Assembly (NCBI GenBank): GCA_005862285.1
Contig: SZXW01000010.1
Location: forward strand, 558,001 to 622,000
DNA: 64,000 bases
From: Chlorobium sp.
GTDB taxonomy: Bacteria > Bacteroidota > Chlorobiia > Chlorobiales > Chlorobiaceae
Reading direction: 5' to 3'
Shown: piece after piece, positions 44,805-55,475 of the stretch
Position numbering within the stretch: position 1 is the stretch's first letter
Layout of the letters: each line of letters opens with the position of its first letter
Translations under genes and position numbers: made by a program
The notes under the pieces: model-generated
Told to the model about the DNA's origin: nothing
The model's database searches: none
Seen by the model: only the letters and a program-made list of their open reading frames with translations

Positions 44805-46109
44805 TTGAATACACAGAACAAAGAAAACAGAAGGGAGAAGGCCGTGCTTGTCGGTCTCTGTTCTCCTCCCGATTTACCACGATCCCTTGTTGAGGAATAT
44901 CTTGCGGAACTGGCTTTTCTGGCCGATACGGCCGGAGCGGATGTCCTTGAAGTATTTGTCCAGGAGCGCAAACTACGCGACCCGGCCTATTGTATCGGCA
45001 AGGGGAAGGTCGACGAAATTGTGCAATATGTTGAAGAAGAGGGCATCGATATCGTGATTTTCGATGATGACCTCACCCCCGGTCAGGCCGGCAATCTCGA
45101 ACGGGCGCTCAAATGCAAGGTGATTGACCGTACCGGTCTCATTCTGCAGATATTCGCCATCCGGGCCCAGTCTTCGCAGGCACGCATGCAAGTCGAGCTT
45201 GCCCAGCTTGAATATATGCTGCCGCGGCTTTCCGGACAGTGGACGCACCTGTCGAAACAGAAGGGCGGCATCGGCAGCAAAGGTCCCGGTGAAACCCAGA
45301 TCGAAACGGACCGCCGTCTGGTGCGTAACCGCATTTCCCTGCTGAAGAAAAAGCTTCGCGAAGTTTCACTTCAGCACGATACCCAGACCAGCGGCAGGCA
45401 GATGGTGCCGAGGGTCGCGCTTGTCGGGTATACGAATGCCGGCAAGTCCACCCTGATGAACATTCTCTGCCCCGATGCCGAAGCGTTTTCCGAGAACAGG
45501 CTTTTCGCCACGCTCGATACGAAAACAAGGCGTCTTGAACTGAAAATCAACAAGCTTGTCCTGCTCTCGGACACGGTCGGATTCATAAGGAAGCTGCCTC
45601 ATCATCTTGTCGAGAGTTTCAAATCGACTCTTGACGAAGTGCTGCAGGCCGATTTCCTGCTCCATGTCATCGATGTGAGCCATCCGGGGTTTGAGGAGCA
45701 GATGCAGGTTGTCCGGCAGACCCTCCGGGAAATAGGTGTGAGACACGAGAATATCATCGATGTGTTCAACAAGATCGATGCCCTCGAAGACCATTCGGTG
45801 CTTCGCGACATCACGGCGAAATATCCCGATGCGGTCTGTATATCAGCTGTCCGGGGGCTCAATATCTCGATTCTTAAAGAAATAATCGCCGAGCATGTGG
45901 CCCTCGATTTTCTCGACAGAAAAATCGTTACGCATGTATCGAACTACAAGCTGATCGGATATCTCTACGACCAGACTGAGGTGACCGGAAAACGCTTCCT
46001 CGACGAAGAGGTGGAACTGACATTCAAGGTGCATAAAAACCGCGCAAAGCATATCGATGCGCTCATTGCCTCATCACAACAGTTCCATCATGACGCTGCA
46101 GCTTTATAA
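44805..46109 (+). CDS. hflX: GTPase HflX
   Basis: [78 protein letters not shown]...[12 protein letters not shown]...[19 protein letters not shown] start likely. Confidence 0.96.
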   Translation: MNTQNKENRREKAVLVGLCSPPDLPRSLVEEYLAELAFLADTAGADVLEVFVQERKLRDPAYCIGKGKVDEIVQYVEEEGIDIVIFDDDLTPGQAGNLERALKCKVIDRTGLILQIFAIRAQSSQARMQVELAQLEYMLPRLSGQWTHLSKQKGGIGSKGPGETQIETDRRLVRNRISLLKKKLREVSLQHDTQTSGRQMVPRVALVGYTNAGKSTLMNILCPDAEAFSENRLFATLDTKTRRLELKINKLVLLSDTVGFIRKLPHHLVESFKSTLDEVLQADFLLHVIDVSHPGFEEQMQVVRQTLREIGVRHENIIDVFNKIDALEDHSVLRDITAKYPDAVCISAVRGLNISILKEIIAEHVALDFLDRKIVTHVSNYKLIGYLYDQTEVTGKRFLDEEVELTFKVHKNRAKHIDALIASSQQFHHDAAAL

Positions 46110-46500
46110 CACCACGAAGCAGGAAATTCCGGAGCAGGCGCTCCGGAAGGCTGTCATGCTTGTCCTTGAAAAAGAAGGGTTTGCCGTCGAGTCGATCTCC
46201 GGCGTATATTGCGGGAACAGGATGATCCGCCGCATAAACCGCGAGTTCCTGCAGCATGATTATCCTACCGATACCATAACTTTCCGCTACAATACAGGCA
46301 GGGAAGTCGACGGAGAATTTTATATTTCACTTGATGTGGTACGGGAAAATGCTGCGAGATTTGCCGTTGATTTTCAGCAGGAGCTTCTCAGGGTGACGCT
46401 GCATTCGGCTCTCCACCTTATCGGCTATGATGACCGTACTCCCCTTGAACGTACGAAGATGCAGGAAAAAGAGGCTTTCTATCTTGGCAGTTTGACGTAA
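46090..46500 (+). CDS. ybeY: Endoribonuclease YbeY
   Basis: [26 protein letters not shown]...[17 protein letters not shown] (HxxxHLxGxDD-like). Start at the internal Met 46090, overlapping hflX by 20 nt. Confidence 0.92.
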   Translation: MTLQLYNTTKQEIPEQALRKAVMLVLEKEGFAVESISGVYCGNRMIRRINREFLQHDYPTDTITFRYNTGREVDGEFYISLDVVRENAARFAVDFQQELLRVTLHSALHLIGYDDRTPLERTKMQEKEAFYLGSLT

Positions 46501-46535
46501 ACCTTTTCCGGGCAAATCGATAATCATCAGGACCA

Positions 46536-47111
46536 ATGAATTCTTCCGGTGATGTTCAGTCAGTTTCCCCTGCGAAACCTTCCTTCCGGAAGCGCTTTCT
46601 GAGGATCGGTATTCCCGTGCTCTTTCTGCTTCTGTGCGGCGGGATATTCATCGTTTATTTTCTTGGAGTATTCCAGCTAAGGCAAGCGAATGAACGCTTT
46701 TCAGTTGAAAAACGGCAGCTTGTCGAAAAAGCTTCGCTCAGTTGCATCGATATCCAGCGTCAGGACATCAGCCTTTTTGCCCTGCCACTTGCATGGTCGG
46801 TCAGAAAGGAAGTGATACAGGGCAATTACGCCCAGATCGATGAATATTTCAGCGAACTTGTCAAGGTCAGAGGTTTTGGCATTATCCTGCTCGTCGAGCC
46901 GGAAGGAAACATCAGGGTATCGACCGACCGGAGACTTCTCGGATCATCGTTTTCATCGCTTTATCCCGGTTTGTCGCTTGATGTTCAGCAGCCTGTTACT
47001 TACCCGCTTCGGGACGGGAAAAGCCTTTTCGTTCTCCCGGTCATGGGCCTGAACGGCAGAATAGGTACTATCGCCTTTGATTACAGTTACAAGCGCCTGC
47101 CTCAGCCATAA
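46536..47111 (+). CDS. Membrane-anchored Cache-like sensor-domain protein without output domain
   Basis: N-terminal TM then ~130 aa periplasmic domain ending at 191 aa (VRGFGIILLVEPEGNIRVSTDRRLLGSSFSSLYPGLSLDVQQPVTYPL). Confidence 0.6.
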   Translation: MNSSGDVQSVSPAKPSFRKRFLRIGIPVLFLLLCGGIFIVYFLGVFQLRQANERFSVEKRQLVEKASLSCIDIQRQDISLFALPLAWSVRKEVIQGNYAQIDEYFSELVKVRGFGIILLVEPEGNIRVSTDRRLLGSSFSSLYPGLSLDVQQPVTYPLRDGKSLFVLPVMGLNGRIGTIAFDYSYKRLPQP

Positions 47112-47255
47112 TGCCGGGTGTATGGCAGTTGATGCCTGATGTATTGATAATACTTCGAATACAGTTCAGAAAAATGATTGCCCGGAGTTGAATTGTTGGT
47201 ACATTGTTGATAGAGGCGCATTCATATCTTCATAAACGATAAAACTTTACCCTCT

Positions 47256-48110
47256 ATGCGAAAATTTTTTCCACTTCTGGTCCTTGTGCTTGTGAGTCTG
47301 TTGTCGCTCGGAGCATGCGGTGACAAAAAGAACGGGAACGCTCCTGCCGGCGGATCCCCGATCAGTTCCATTCTGCCGATCAGCAAGCCTTTCGAAGGCA
47401 TTCTGACCATGCAGACCACCATTCCCGGTGCAGTAAACGCTGAAACGAAAATGTTCGTTTCGAAAGATGGTCTGCGATACGAAACCTCGACCGCTATAAA
47501 GGAAATACAATCTCCCGTCAGAATGGTCATGCTTTCTCCGGCTGCGACTCCGAATCTCATTTATCTCATCAATGACGCCGCAAAAACCTATACGGTCATC
47601 GATACCGACGAGATGAAAAAAGATCTCGAAAAAGCCGGGACCAAAGATTTCTACGAGGATGCAAAAATCGAGAATCTCGGCAATGAAACGGTCAACGGCT
47701 TCAATTGTACCCATATCCGTATCACAAGCGACAAAAATGTTATGGAAATGTGGGTTTCAAAAGAGATCATCGATTACTTCACCTATGCAAAAATGCAGAG
47801 CAGTCGTGACAGGAACATGCCGACGCTTGCCAAAAAGCTCAAAGATGCGGGGCTGGATGGTTTTCCGGTCAGGACCCGCATGAGCATGACAAGGACTACG
47901 GCAAAAGGCCAGGAAGAGTCTGCCGTTGTTACCGAACTTACAAAAGTTGAAAGACAGGGTCTCGATGCATCGCTTTTCAAGGTTCCCGATGGCTATGTTA
48001 AAGCCGAAATTCCATCAATGATGAACTACGGCTCGGCACCCAGAGACAGGAAGCAGATGGAGGCGATGATGAAGAAAATGCAGGAACAGATGAAAAACCG
48101 CGGACAGTGA
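47256..48110 (+). CDS. Lipoprotein, DUF4412-like
   Basis: Lipobox LSLGAC; ETKMFVSKDGLRYETS...NETVNGFNCTHIRITSDKNVMEMWVSKEI. Confidence 0.8.
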   Translation: MRKFFPLLVLVLVSLLSLGACGDKKNGNAPAGGSPISSILPISKPFEGILTMQTTIPGAVNAETKMFVSKDGLRYETSTAIKEIQSPVRMVMLSPAATPNLIYLINDAAKTYTVIDTDEMKKDLEKAGTKDFYEDAKIENLGNETVNGFNCTHIRITSDKNVMEMWVSKEIIDYFTYAKMQSSRDRNMPTLAKKLKDAGLDGFPVRTRMSMTRTTAKGQEESAVVTELTKVERQGLDASLFKVPDGYVKAEIPSMMNYGSAPRDRKQMEAMMKKMQEQMKNRGQ

Positions 48111-48235
48111 CGGTTTGTTTTTTCAGACGGATTTCCAGCGGCTTTTCAATGCAGAAGCTGCCGGATACCGGCGTTCTTTTCCTGCCCTGATGAAATTGAT
48201 ATTTTTATTTCATAAACCGCTAACACGATACGGCT

Positions 48236-49342
48236 ATGAACCTTTTCATCAATGATCTGGCGTGTGCGGCGTCACCCGGCCAGACACTCGGCAAAGCCGC
48301 AAGGCTCAACCACAGCCATGTGGGGTATGTTTGCGGCGGGCACGGCGTTTGCCAGGCCTGCTATGTTACCGTTCAGGAAGGCGGGGAGTGCCTGTCACCC
48401 CTTTCCGACATTGAAAAGGCGTTTTTGTCCGACCGGCAGATCCACAGCGGCGGACGTCTTGCCTGTCAGGCGAAAATTGAAAAGGATGGCACGATCAGGG
48501 TGCTGTCCCGCCCCGAAGAAGTTCGCAGGCTGCTGTTCAGCAATCCTCTCGGCCTTTTTGCCTATGGAGCCACAATGGGGCAGGATACCGCGTCGAGGAT
48601 CGGTCCCGGTATCGCCAACCTTGCTGGAAGGATCGTGAGGAGGGAAATCGGCACTCCGAATTCGCTTGGAGATCTTCTCGAATCAGCTGGTGCGGCTTTC
48701 CAGCTTGCAGCGACTACGCTGCCGCAGATGATTCCGTTCAGGGAACAGGCAATGGGATTGCTTTCCATGCTGCCATCCTTACCATTGCCTTCCCTGCCAT
48801 TGCCTTCTCTGCCCATTCCGATCAATCTGCCGTTTTTCGGTCCCAAAGCCCCTCCTGAACAGATCGAGCGTATTCAACTGACTGTCGGCGCAAAGGGCCT
48901 GCAGTCCCTGCCGGTATCGGTTGCCCACTCTTCATCGCCAGTTGATGTGGCGGACCTTGCGGGAATCAGGGAAGAACATGCCGTGAGGCTTGTGAAGGCT
49001 GGGGTGAAAAACTTCGACAACCTTCTCCAGAGAGGAAAAGACCGCAACGGCCGAAAGGAGCTTTCCGGATCATCGGGTATCGCTGAAGACCAGGTACTGA
49101 CGCTGGTGAACCGTGCAGACCTTGCAAGGATCAAGGGCATAGGTTTCGTCTATTCCGAACTGCTTGAATCGTCCGGTGTCGATACCGTTCCCGAGCTTGC
49201 CCAGAGGAATCCCGTAAATCTTCATGCAAAAATGGTTGAAGTAAACCAGGCAAAGCATCAGGTTGAACATTTTCCTTCGCTTGATCAGGTTGTCTCCTGG
49301 GTGGAACAGGCTAAAAAACTGCCCCGCGTCATCAACTATTGA
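48236..49342 (+). CDS. Chlorosome envelope-type [2Fe-2S] protein (CsmI/CsmJ/CsmX-like) fused to C-terminal DUF4332/HhH-like region
   Basis: VGYVCGGHGVCQACYVTVQEGGECLSPLSDIEKAFLSDRQIHSGGRLACQAKI (C-x5-C-x2-C...C); LPSLPLPSLPLPSLPIPINLPFFG linker; then DLAGIREEHAVRLVKAGVKNFDNLLQRGKDRNGRKELS...DLARIKGIGFVYSELLESSGVDTVPELAQRNP. Confidence 0.85.
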   Translation: MNLFINDLACAASPGQTLGKAARLNHSHVGYVCGGHGVCQACYVTVQEGGECLSPLSDIEKAFLSDRQIHSGGRLACQAKIEKDGTIRVLSRPEEVRRLLFSNPLGLFAYGATMGQDTASRIGPGIANLAGRIVRREIGTPNSLGDLLESAGAAFQLAATTLPQMIPFREQAMGLLSMLPSLPLPSLPLPSLPIPINLPFFGPKAPPEQIERIQLTVGAKGLQSLPVSVAHSSSPVDVADLAGIREEHAVRLVKAGVKNFDNLLQRGKDRNGRKELSGSSGIAEDQVLTLVNRADLARIKGIGFVYSELLESSGVDTVPELAQRNPVNLHAKMVEVNQAKHQVEHFPSLDQVVSWVEQAKKLPRVINY

Positions 49343-49565
49343 GCACAGTTTCACGCGGGGAAACCATGATTCAGCCGGGCTGTAAACCTTTCACCGCCCG
49401 GCATTGCGGTTTTCCGGCATCTGAAGATATCAGATATCGCATTCTTCGATGTGTAAAAATGCTGTAGCCCGTCTTGTCATGCCGGGAAGACGGAAACATC
49501 CTGAACACGTAAAAGAGTGAAAGTGTATATCCGGCGATCGGTGGATTAATACCGGTAAGGAAAGG

Positions 49566-51203
49566 TTATTCAGGTTCTCTTGCCGGTTTGACGAAAAGCA
49601 CTTTTTCACGTTCGACGATAACCTGGCCGGTCTGCAGTTTTTTCGAGCGGCGTACAAATTTTTTCTGGGTATAGATAACCGGCACCAGTTTCGAGTGTTT
49701 GGCTGCCGAGTGCCAGGCTGCGATACCGGCGGCTTTTTTTATAAGGTCGATATGGTCCATGCCTGCCCCTTTAAGCACGCAGTGGGACCCCGAGGTTCCA
49801 CGGGCATGGAGCCAGATATCATCGGGTTTAGCAAATTCGAAGGTCAGGAGTTCATTGTTTTCTGCATTTTTTCCGACGAAAAGTTTGACCTCGGGAGATA
49901 ACCGGAACGTCCGGAATTGCTTTAACGGCTCATGTTTTTTACTTCCGGCAAGGTTTTTTCCGGGTTTGCCGGCATCATGTTCTTCGAGAAACTTTCGAGC
50001 CTCTTTGGGGCTTTCAATCGATTCCATCTTTTCGAGAAGCTGTTCCATTGCCTTTTTTTCCTGTTCGAGAACAAGGTGTCTGTCCTGCATTGTTTTCAGC
50101 TTTCCTCTTGTTTTCGAGGCTTTTGAAAAATACTCTTCAGCGTTCTGACGGAGAGAGAGAGCTTCTTTCAAAGCAATGGTTATATCATCGGGCACCTCCT
50201 TTTCAAGAATGTTCTGCAGGGTGATGCTTTTCCTGCCTTTTCCTTCATTGCCGAGTGAAGCCATGAGCAGATGACCGCATGTTTCATAGTTCCGGATGAG
50301 TTCCTCGAGCATTGCAGGATTGTAAGCTTCGAGTTCTTTTGCTTTTTTTCTGATCTGCTGCTGTAGTCTTGATCGAAAGCTTTTCAGATCCTCTTTTGTA
50401 TCGAGGAATTTCAGCAGGGAGATGCTGTAGAAGGAAAGCCCCTCGAGAACCGAATCGAATGTGCGCGAGTGAGTTCCGGAATCTGCGAGAAGCGTGAATT
50501 CAGGTTCACCGTTTTCTTTTTCCTCTACGGTTGCAAGGGGATCGAGCAGTTCGTAGAAGATGTCACGGAATGCAAAGTAAACAGCCGAAGGGTCTGCATC
50601 TGTACCGGCGCGTTTGAGAAGATCCCTCGATAGTTTCGGGTCGAATCCCGGTAAAGTTGCGCAGATTGTTTCAACAATATTTTCTTTTTTGTTCTCATTC
50701 AACTGCCTGATAAAATGTGTTTTATCGAAAGCGAGTGTTTCGAGTGTTTTCAGGATATGCCTGCCGGATGTATTTTGCTGGCACGGATGACCGATAAGGC
50801 TGTTTTTCTCTTTGAATGCGTCCGCAATAACGTTGTTGTGTACCAGAAGAACATTGGATTTCTGCCCGAAAAGCTGGAGGATGATTACCGTTCTATCCTG
50901 AAGACGAATGGTTATTTCCCGGTCATAAGGGGACATCTCGATTCCGGAGACGGTTTTTCCATAAACTTCCGTCATGAGGTTTACCGATTGCCTGCTTTTC
51001 GAATCCGGCCCTGCTTTGACGAAAATGCTCAACCCGGGAATTCGGGTAATGATGAATAGTCGAAGGTGCTCGTGATCAGCCGTTTCGAAAGAGACGGTGA
51101 GCTGATTTTTATTCTGTGAACAGATACCGGTGACTGTAGCTCCAGCAAGCCGTTCATTCAGTTCCAGTGCGGCCTGATAGAGTGTGAAATAATTCCGGTG
51201 CAT
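49566..51203 (-). CDS. rqcH: NFACT family protein (Rqc2 homolog RqcH / FbpA-like)
   Basis: NYFTLYQAALELNERLAGATVTGICSQNKNQLTVSFE...KLFVGKNAENNELLTFEFAKPDDIWLHARGTSGSHCVLKGAG. Confidence 0.92.
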   Translation of the reverse strand: MHRNYFTLYQAALELNERLAGATVTGICSQNKNQLTVSFETADHEHLRLFIITRIPGLSIFVKAGPDSKSRQSVNLMTEVYGKTVSGIEMSPYDREITIRLQDRTVIILQLFGQKSNVLLVHNNVIADAFKEKNSLIGHPCQQNTSGRHILKTLETLAFDKTHFIRQLNENKKENIVETICATLPGFDPKLSRDLLKRAGTDADPSAVYFAFRDIFYELLDPLATVEEKENGEPEFTLLADSGTHSRTFDSVLEGLSFYSISLLKFLDTKEDLKSFRSRLQQQIRKKAKELEAYNPAMLEELIRNYETCGHLLMASLGNEGKGRKSITLQNILEKEVPDDITIALKEALSLRQNAEEYFSKASKTRGKLKTMQDRHLVLEQEKKAMEQLLEKMESIESPKEARKFLEEHDAGKPGKNLAGSKKHEPLKQFRTFRLSPEVKLFVGKNAENNELLTFEFAKPDDIWLHARGTSGSHCVLKGAGMDHIDLIKKAAGIAAWHSAAKHSKLVPVIYTQKKFVRRSKKLQTGQVIVEREKVLFVKPAREPE

Positions 51204-51238
51204 GAATACGGTAAAGATTGGTTGGCTGTTTTTCTAAA

Positions 51239-51380
51239 GGGCGCCTCTATTTATTTGTTCCGAAGCCCTATTGCCGCTTTGGGCGGTGCTCGAAATCCTC
51301 ATGTACTACATGTACACTCCGGTTTCTCCGCTCCGTCCGCCTTGCACTCGTGCTTCTCACGACAATAAATAGAGGTACCC
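51239..51380. mobile_element. MITE-like intergenic element, copy 1, with perfect 12-bp terminal inverted repeats
   Basis: cctctatttatt (51244..51255) ... aataaatagagg (51364..51375), flanked by ggg/ccc; no coding capacity. Confidence 0.75.
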
Positions 51381-51468
51381 TAAAAAGAAAGAGGACGGTA
51401 TTGTACGGGACAAGCTGCTCGCTTATCGGTTGTTATTTGTTTAGAGGTTCCGATGCGATTTTATTTTT

Positions 51469-52872
51469 TCAGTTTTCCGAAGAGAAGTTGATATCCTGAT
51501 TTGCATTATGGGTATCTGATGCTGAATGGTACCATTTTTGTTCATTGTCAGCGGTGTTGGTTTTAACTTCTCTTGCATACATTTTTCTCAATTTATATTG
51601 AGCATTTGTACTTTTATGTTTTGCCGCAAGTGCATACCATTTCAGCGCTGTAACGCGATCTTTCAGTTGTTCGTTGCCGGTTTCAAAAGCAAGTCCAAGC
51701 TTGTATTCATCATCAGGGTTTTCCGGAATGTTTTTTTTGTAATAAACTACACCGGAATCTGTATTGTATACCCAGATGGATTTTATAACGGAATGGATGT
51801 ATTTACTGGAAATTTTTTTATTGATCTGATAAAAAGGTCCATATTCATTATAGAGATTTTCGGAAACAACCTGTCCGTTTTTATCTGCTTCAGGTGTTGC
51901 GATTATTAATAAGCCAAGATGGTTTTTCAGTTCTCTCCCATTACCCGGCTCAATTCTGAACCTGATATTTGATTTAAGGATCTCTGCAAACTCAGGTTCG
52001 AGACGTATATCCCTTACAAGGAAAGTCGATGTTTCAGGAATGGCATTGTTTGGGTTTTCGGTGTTTAACAAGGTTCTTCTTGTATCGATTACAATTGTTT
52101 TTTCAGGAGATGTTTCATCGTTACAGATAATATTTATCGAAATAATCTGTTTGTCGATATCATATGAAGCTACCTGCGCATATCTGGAGATAAAATAATA
52201 TGGTTTATGAAATGCTGTTGATTTGAATCTGTTGTTATAATCATCCGGTTTTTCAAATTCATCTTTTTGTGGAAATGATTTAAGCACTTCTTTAAAAAGT
52301 TCGGAAATATCGTCACCACTGAAATTTTTCGGAATAATGGAAGAGTATTGTTCGATAACCGGCTGTGTTGAAATTTCGGCAGATGTTGCAGTTTTTTCAA
52401 ATGGTCTTTTTTGTAATTTATTATAATCAACTACATTTTGCTGTATCGGTTCATATAATAAAAAAACCGGGAGTGCTGCAAAAATTATTATACCTGCAGT
52501 TATAACAAATTTAATCTGATCGTGATAGGTGTTTTTTACAATTTTCTGATTTGAAGGTTTTTTTATTACACTTTCGGGTTTTTGCCGGGTGATGTTTTTT
52601 TGAGTATTGTATGACTGATTTTCCGGTTTGGAATCACTTATATGCATCTCCTGTTCCATGATCCACTCATCATACAGTTTTCTCCTGTTTGGATCGCAGA
52701 GTATTCGATAGGACTCATTGATGCTTTTCATTCGGTCAGCTGCTTCCGGGCTTCCCGGATTCAGGTCGGGATGATATTTCTTCGAGAGGATCCTGTAAGC
52801 AGCTTTGATAACATCATCCGGCGAATTTCTCGATACGCCGAGGTTATCATAATGTGTATAAATTGCCTTCAT
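51469..52872 (-). CDS. DnaJ-domain membrane protein with C-terminal Sel1 repeat
   Basis: YTHYDNLGVSRNSPDDVIKAAYRILSKKYHPDLNPGSPEAADRMKSINESYRILCDPNRRKLYDEW; TM FVITAGIIIFAALPVFLLY; C-terminal YKLGLAFETGNEQLKDRVTALKWYALAAKHKSTNAQYKLRKMYA. Confidence 0.88.
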   Translation of the reverse strand: MKAIYTHYDNLGVSRNSPDDVIKAAYRILSKKYHPDLNPGSPEAADRMKSINESYRILCDPNRRKLYDEWIMEQEMHISDSKPENQSYNTQKNITRQKPESVIKKPSNQKIVKNTYHDQIKFVITAGIIIFAALPVFLLYEPIQQNVVDYNKLQKRPFEKTATSAEISTQPVIEQYSSIIPKNFSGDDISELFKEVLKSFPQKDEFEKPDDYNNRFKSTAFHKPYYFISRYAQVASYDIDKQIISINIICNDETSPEKTIVIDTRRTLLNTENPNNAIPETSTFLVRDIRLEPEFAEILKSNIRFRIEPGNGRELKNHLGLLIIATPEADKNGQVVSENLYNEYGPFYQINKKISSKYIHSVIKSIWVYNTDSGVVYYKKNIPENPDDEYKLGLAFETGNEQLKDRVTALKWYALAAKHKSTNAQYKLRKMYAREVKTNTADNEQKWYHSASDTHNANQDINFSSEN

Positions 52873-53290
52873 AATCAGTTAAGATTACTGAACATGGGGG
52901 GCGAGTGGCAAAAAATCGTCAAGTAATCTACAAAAAATAATTTAATAACACATCGAGCCCTGTGTATTTCGTACTGTTGTCAAATTCCATGACCATTAGC
53001 TTAAATCCCGTTCATTCCATCTGTTTCAGACTTCAGCAAAACTGGAGCTGTAATGATGGCCATCGTAAGAGGATCCTGTTTTAGGAGAGGTGCCCTGAAG
53101 TTTAGAGTGGAAATGGAGGATGAGATCGAAATGGGGCGATACGTATGGGTGAGTAAGTTGTTTCCTGTCGGTGTAAAGCAATTGAAAGGGTTTGATACTC
53201 AAAGGGTTGCCCGGGGATTGATTCTTCTTTATTCAATAATTTGGTTATATAAAGCAGTCAGCATCAAAGCACAAGAAAATCAGAACCAGC

Positions 53291-53824
53291 ATGCCGGAAT
53301 ATAATGTAACTGGATGTGGTTGTCCGGAAGGAGAGGGTGGACGGGAGCCCTTGAAAAGACTTGGATGGCATGAATATTTCATGAGTGTGGCGCATCTTAT
53401 TTCACGCAGGGCCACCTGTACGAGAGGCCATATAGGAGCCGTGATCGTAAGGGATAACAATATTCTCTCCACCGGTTACAATGGTGCTCCCGCAGGTCTG
53501 CCGCACTGTAATGAAACAAATTGCAAAATCTACCGCAGTACACACCCCGACGGAACTGTTGAGGAGAATTGCGTGAATACCATCCATGCGGAAATCAATG
53601 CCATAGCTCAGGCGGCAAAGCATGGAGTATCAATCAGGGATGCGGATATCTATATTACGGCAAGCCCCTGCATTCACTGCCTGAAGGTATTGATCAATGT
53701 CGGTATCAAAACCATTTTCTACGACAAGCCTTATAAAATCGAGCATATCGATGAACTGCTCAGGCTGTCTGGTATAAGGCTTGTTCAGGTAAACGTCGCC
53801 GAAAATACGAAGGAACAGGCATGA
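53291..53824 (+). CDS. dCMP deaminase family protein (ComEB-like)
   Basis: [39 protein letters not shown]...[19 protein letters not shown]...[18 protein letters not shown]. Confidence 0.93.
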   Translation: MPEYNVTGCGCPEGEGGREPLKRLGWHEYFMSVAHLISRRATCTRGHIGAVIVRDNNILSTGYNGAPAGLPHCNETNCKIYRSTHPDGTVEENCVNTIHAEINAIAQAAKHGVSIRDADIYITASPCIHCLKVLINVGIKTIFYDKPYKIEHIDELLRLSGIRLVQVNVAENTKEQA

Positions 53825-54921
53825 AACAGGCTGGTGATGCCTTTTTTATGAAACGCTGCCTCGAACTTGCCATGAAAGGGGCCGGAAAGGTAAGCCCCAA
53901 CCCTATGGTGGGTTCGGTTGTCATCCATGATGGAGAGATAATCGGTGAGGGGTTTCACGAGCGTTTCGGTGGTCCTCATGCGGAAGTGAACGCAATTGCT
54001 TCTGTGGCCGATAAAGACCGGCTGCGGCATTCGACCTTGTATGTCAACCTTGAACCCTGTTCGCATTTTGGAAAAACTCCGCCCTGCAGTGATCTCATCA
54101 TTGAAACCGGTATTCCCCGGGTCGTAACAGGATGCCGTGATCCTCATGCTGCCATTGCGGGCAAGGGAATTGCAAAACTGCTTGCGGCAGGTGTTACGGT
54201 TATCGAGGGCGTTCTCGAAGAGGAATCCATGAAACTGAACGAGGCGTTTATCAAGTTTCATACAAGGGAGTTGCCGTTTGTTTCCCTGAAGCTTGCCCAG
54301 ACGCTTGACGGCAAGATTGCAACTTCCTCAGGTGCATCGCGCTGGATTACGGGGAAAGAGTCAAGAACGGAAGTGCACCGCATGAGAGCCCGGTATGACG
54401 CTGTAATGGCCGGTGAGGCAACCGTAAGACATGACAATGCACTTCTCACGGTCCGAAACTGTGAGGGCAGAAACCCGGTTCGAGTGGTCGCTGACCGCAG
54501 ACTGAGCCTTCCTCTGGAATCTTCTGTTTTCGGTCCGGAAGCCCGAACCATTGTTTTTGCATCCAGAGAATGCAGGTTTCTTCCTCAGGCTGAAAAGCTT
54601 GAAAAAATGGGCGTGGATTTCGTCTTCGTAAACGATCATGCCGAAGGACTCGATCTCCGGGAAGTTCTGGGAGAACTGTACCGCAGGAACATCATTTCCG
54701 TTCTTGTTGAAGGGGGAAGCCGTCTTGCCGCATCGTTCATCCGTGAAAAACTTGCGGACAAGCTCTATATGTTCATCGCTCCAAAAATTTTCGGCGGAGA
54801 TGCACTGAGCACGTTTGCTCCGCTTGGCATAACCATGCCGGATCAGGCCGTCGATCTCTGTTTTGAAACTCCGAAATTTTACGGAAAAGACATACTTTTG
54901 GAAACGTATATCAAATATTGA
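53821..54921 (+). CDS. ribD: Bifunctional riboflavin deaminase/reductase RibD
   Basis: [51 protein letters not shown]...[22 protein letters not shown]...[28 protein letters not shown]. Confidence 0.97.
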   Translation: MKQAGDAFFMKRCLELAMKGAGKVSPNPMVGSVVIHDGEIIGEGFHERFGGPHAEVNAIASVADKDRLRHSTLYVNLEPCSHFGKTPPCSDLIIETGIPRVVTGCRDPHAAIAGKGIAKLLAAGVTVIEGVLEEESMKLNEAFIKFHTRELPFVSLKLAQTLDGKIATSSGASRWITGKESRTEVHRMRARYDAVMAGEATVRHDNALLTVRNCEGRNPVRVVADRRLSLPLESSVFGPEARTIVFASRECRFLPQAEKLEKMGVDFVFVNDHAEGLDLREVLGELYRRNIISVLVEGGSRLAASFIREKLADKLYMFIAPKIFGGDALSTFAPLGITMPDQAVDLCFETPKFYGKDILLETYIKY

Positions 54922-55015
54922 AGATCATTCCATAATCCGTCACCTTCCGGTTTTCTGCAGTTTTACGGAGAACAGGCGGACGGTTGCGACGGATTTGATA
55001 AAACAGTGTGTCGAA

Positions 55016-55462
55016 ATGAAAAAAAATTCAAAAAGGAGAATGGCTGTGGTGGACCGTTTCATGAACAACAGTGATCTCGGCAAGTTGCTGCTCCGCGTTC
55101 CGGTCGGAGGCCTGATGCTGTTTCACGGTATCAACAAGCTTCAGACAGGGTATGCATTTATCAACCCTCTGCTTCAGAAAGCACATCTACCCGGGTACAT
55201 CGCTCATGGTGTGCTTGTAGGCGAGCTGCTTGCGCCGATTCTGATCGTGCTTGGCATTTTCACCCGTCCGGCTGCACTTGCCGAGGCCTTCGGTATGGGT
55301 ATGGCGGTTTACCTGGTACACCGCGGCCAGCTTTACTCTCTTGCCGATCACGGAGCCTATGCCCTCGAGCTGCAAGCGCTTTATTTATTCGGTTCCCTTG
55401 CGGTGTTCTTTCTCGGCGCAGGGCGCTTCAGCGCTTCGAGAGGTCAAAGTCCATGGAATTGA
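55016..55462 (+). CDS. DoxX family membrane protein
   Basis: [80 protein letters not shown]. Confidence 0.9.
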   Translation: MKKNSKRRMAVVDRFMNNSDLGKLLLRVPVGGLMLFHGINKLQTGYAFINPLLQKAHLPGYIAHGVLVGELLAPILIVLGIFTRPAALAEAFGMGMAVYLVHRGQLYSLADHGAYALELQALYLFGSLAVFFLGAGRFSASRGQSPWN

Positions 55463-55475
55463 GGGGTGTCGAGGT

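Noticed and set aside
53053-53304. 83-aa ORF upstream of the dCMP deaminase gene
   Set aside because: Overlaps the deaminase start, no recognisable features, no clear need for it; left unannotated.
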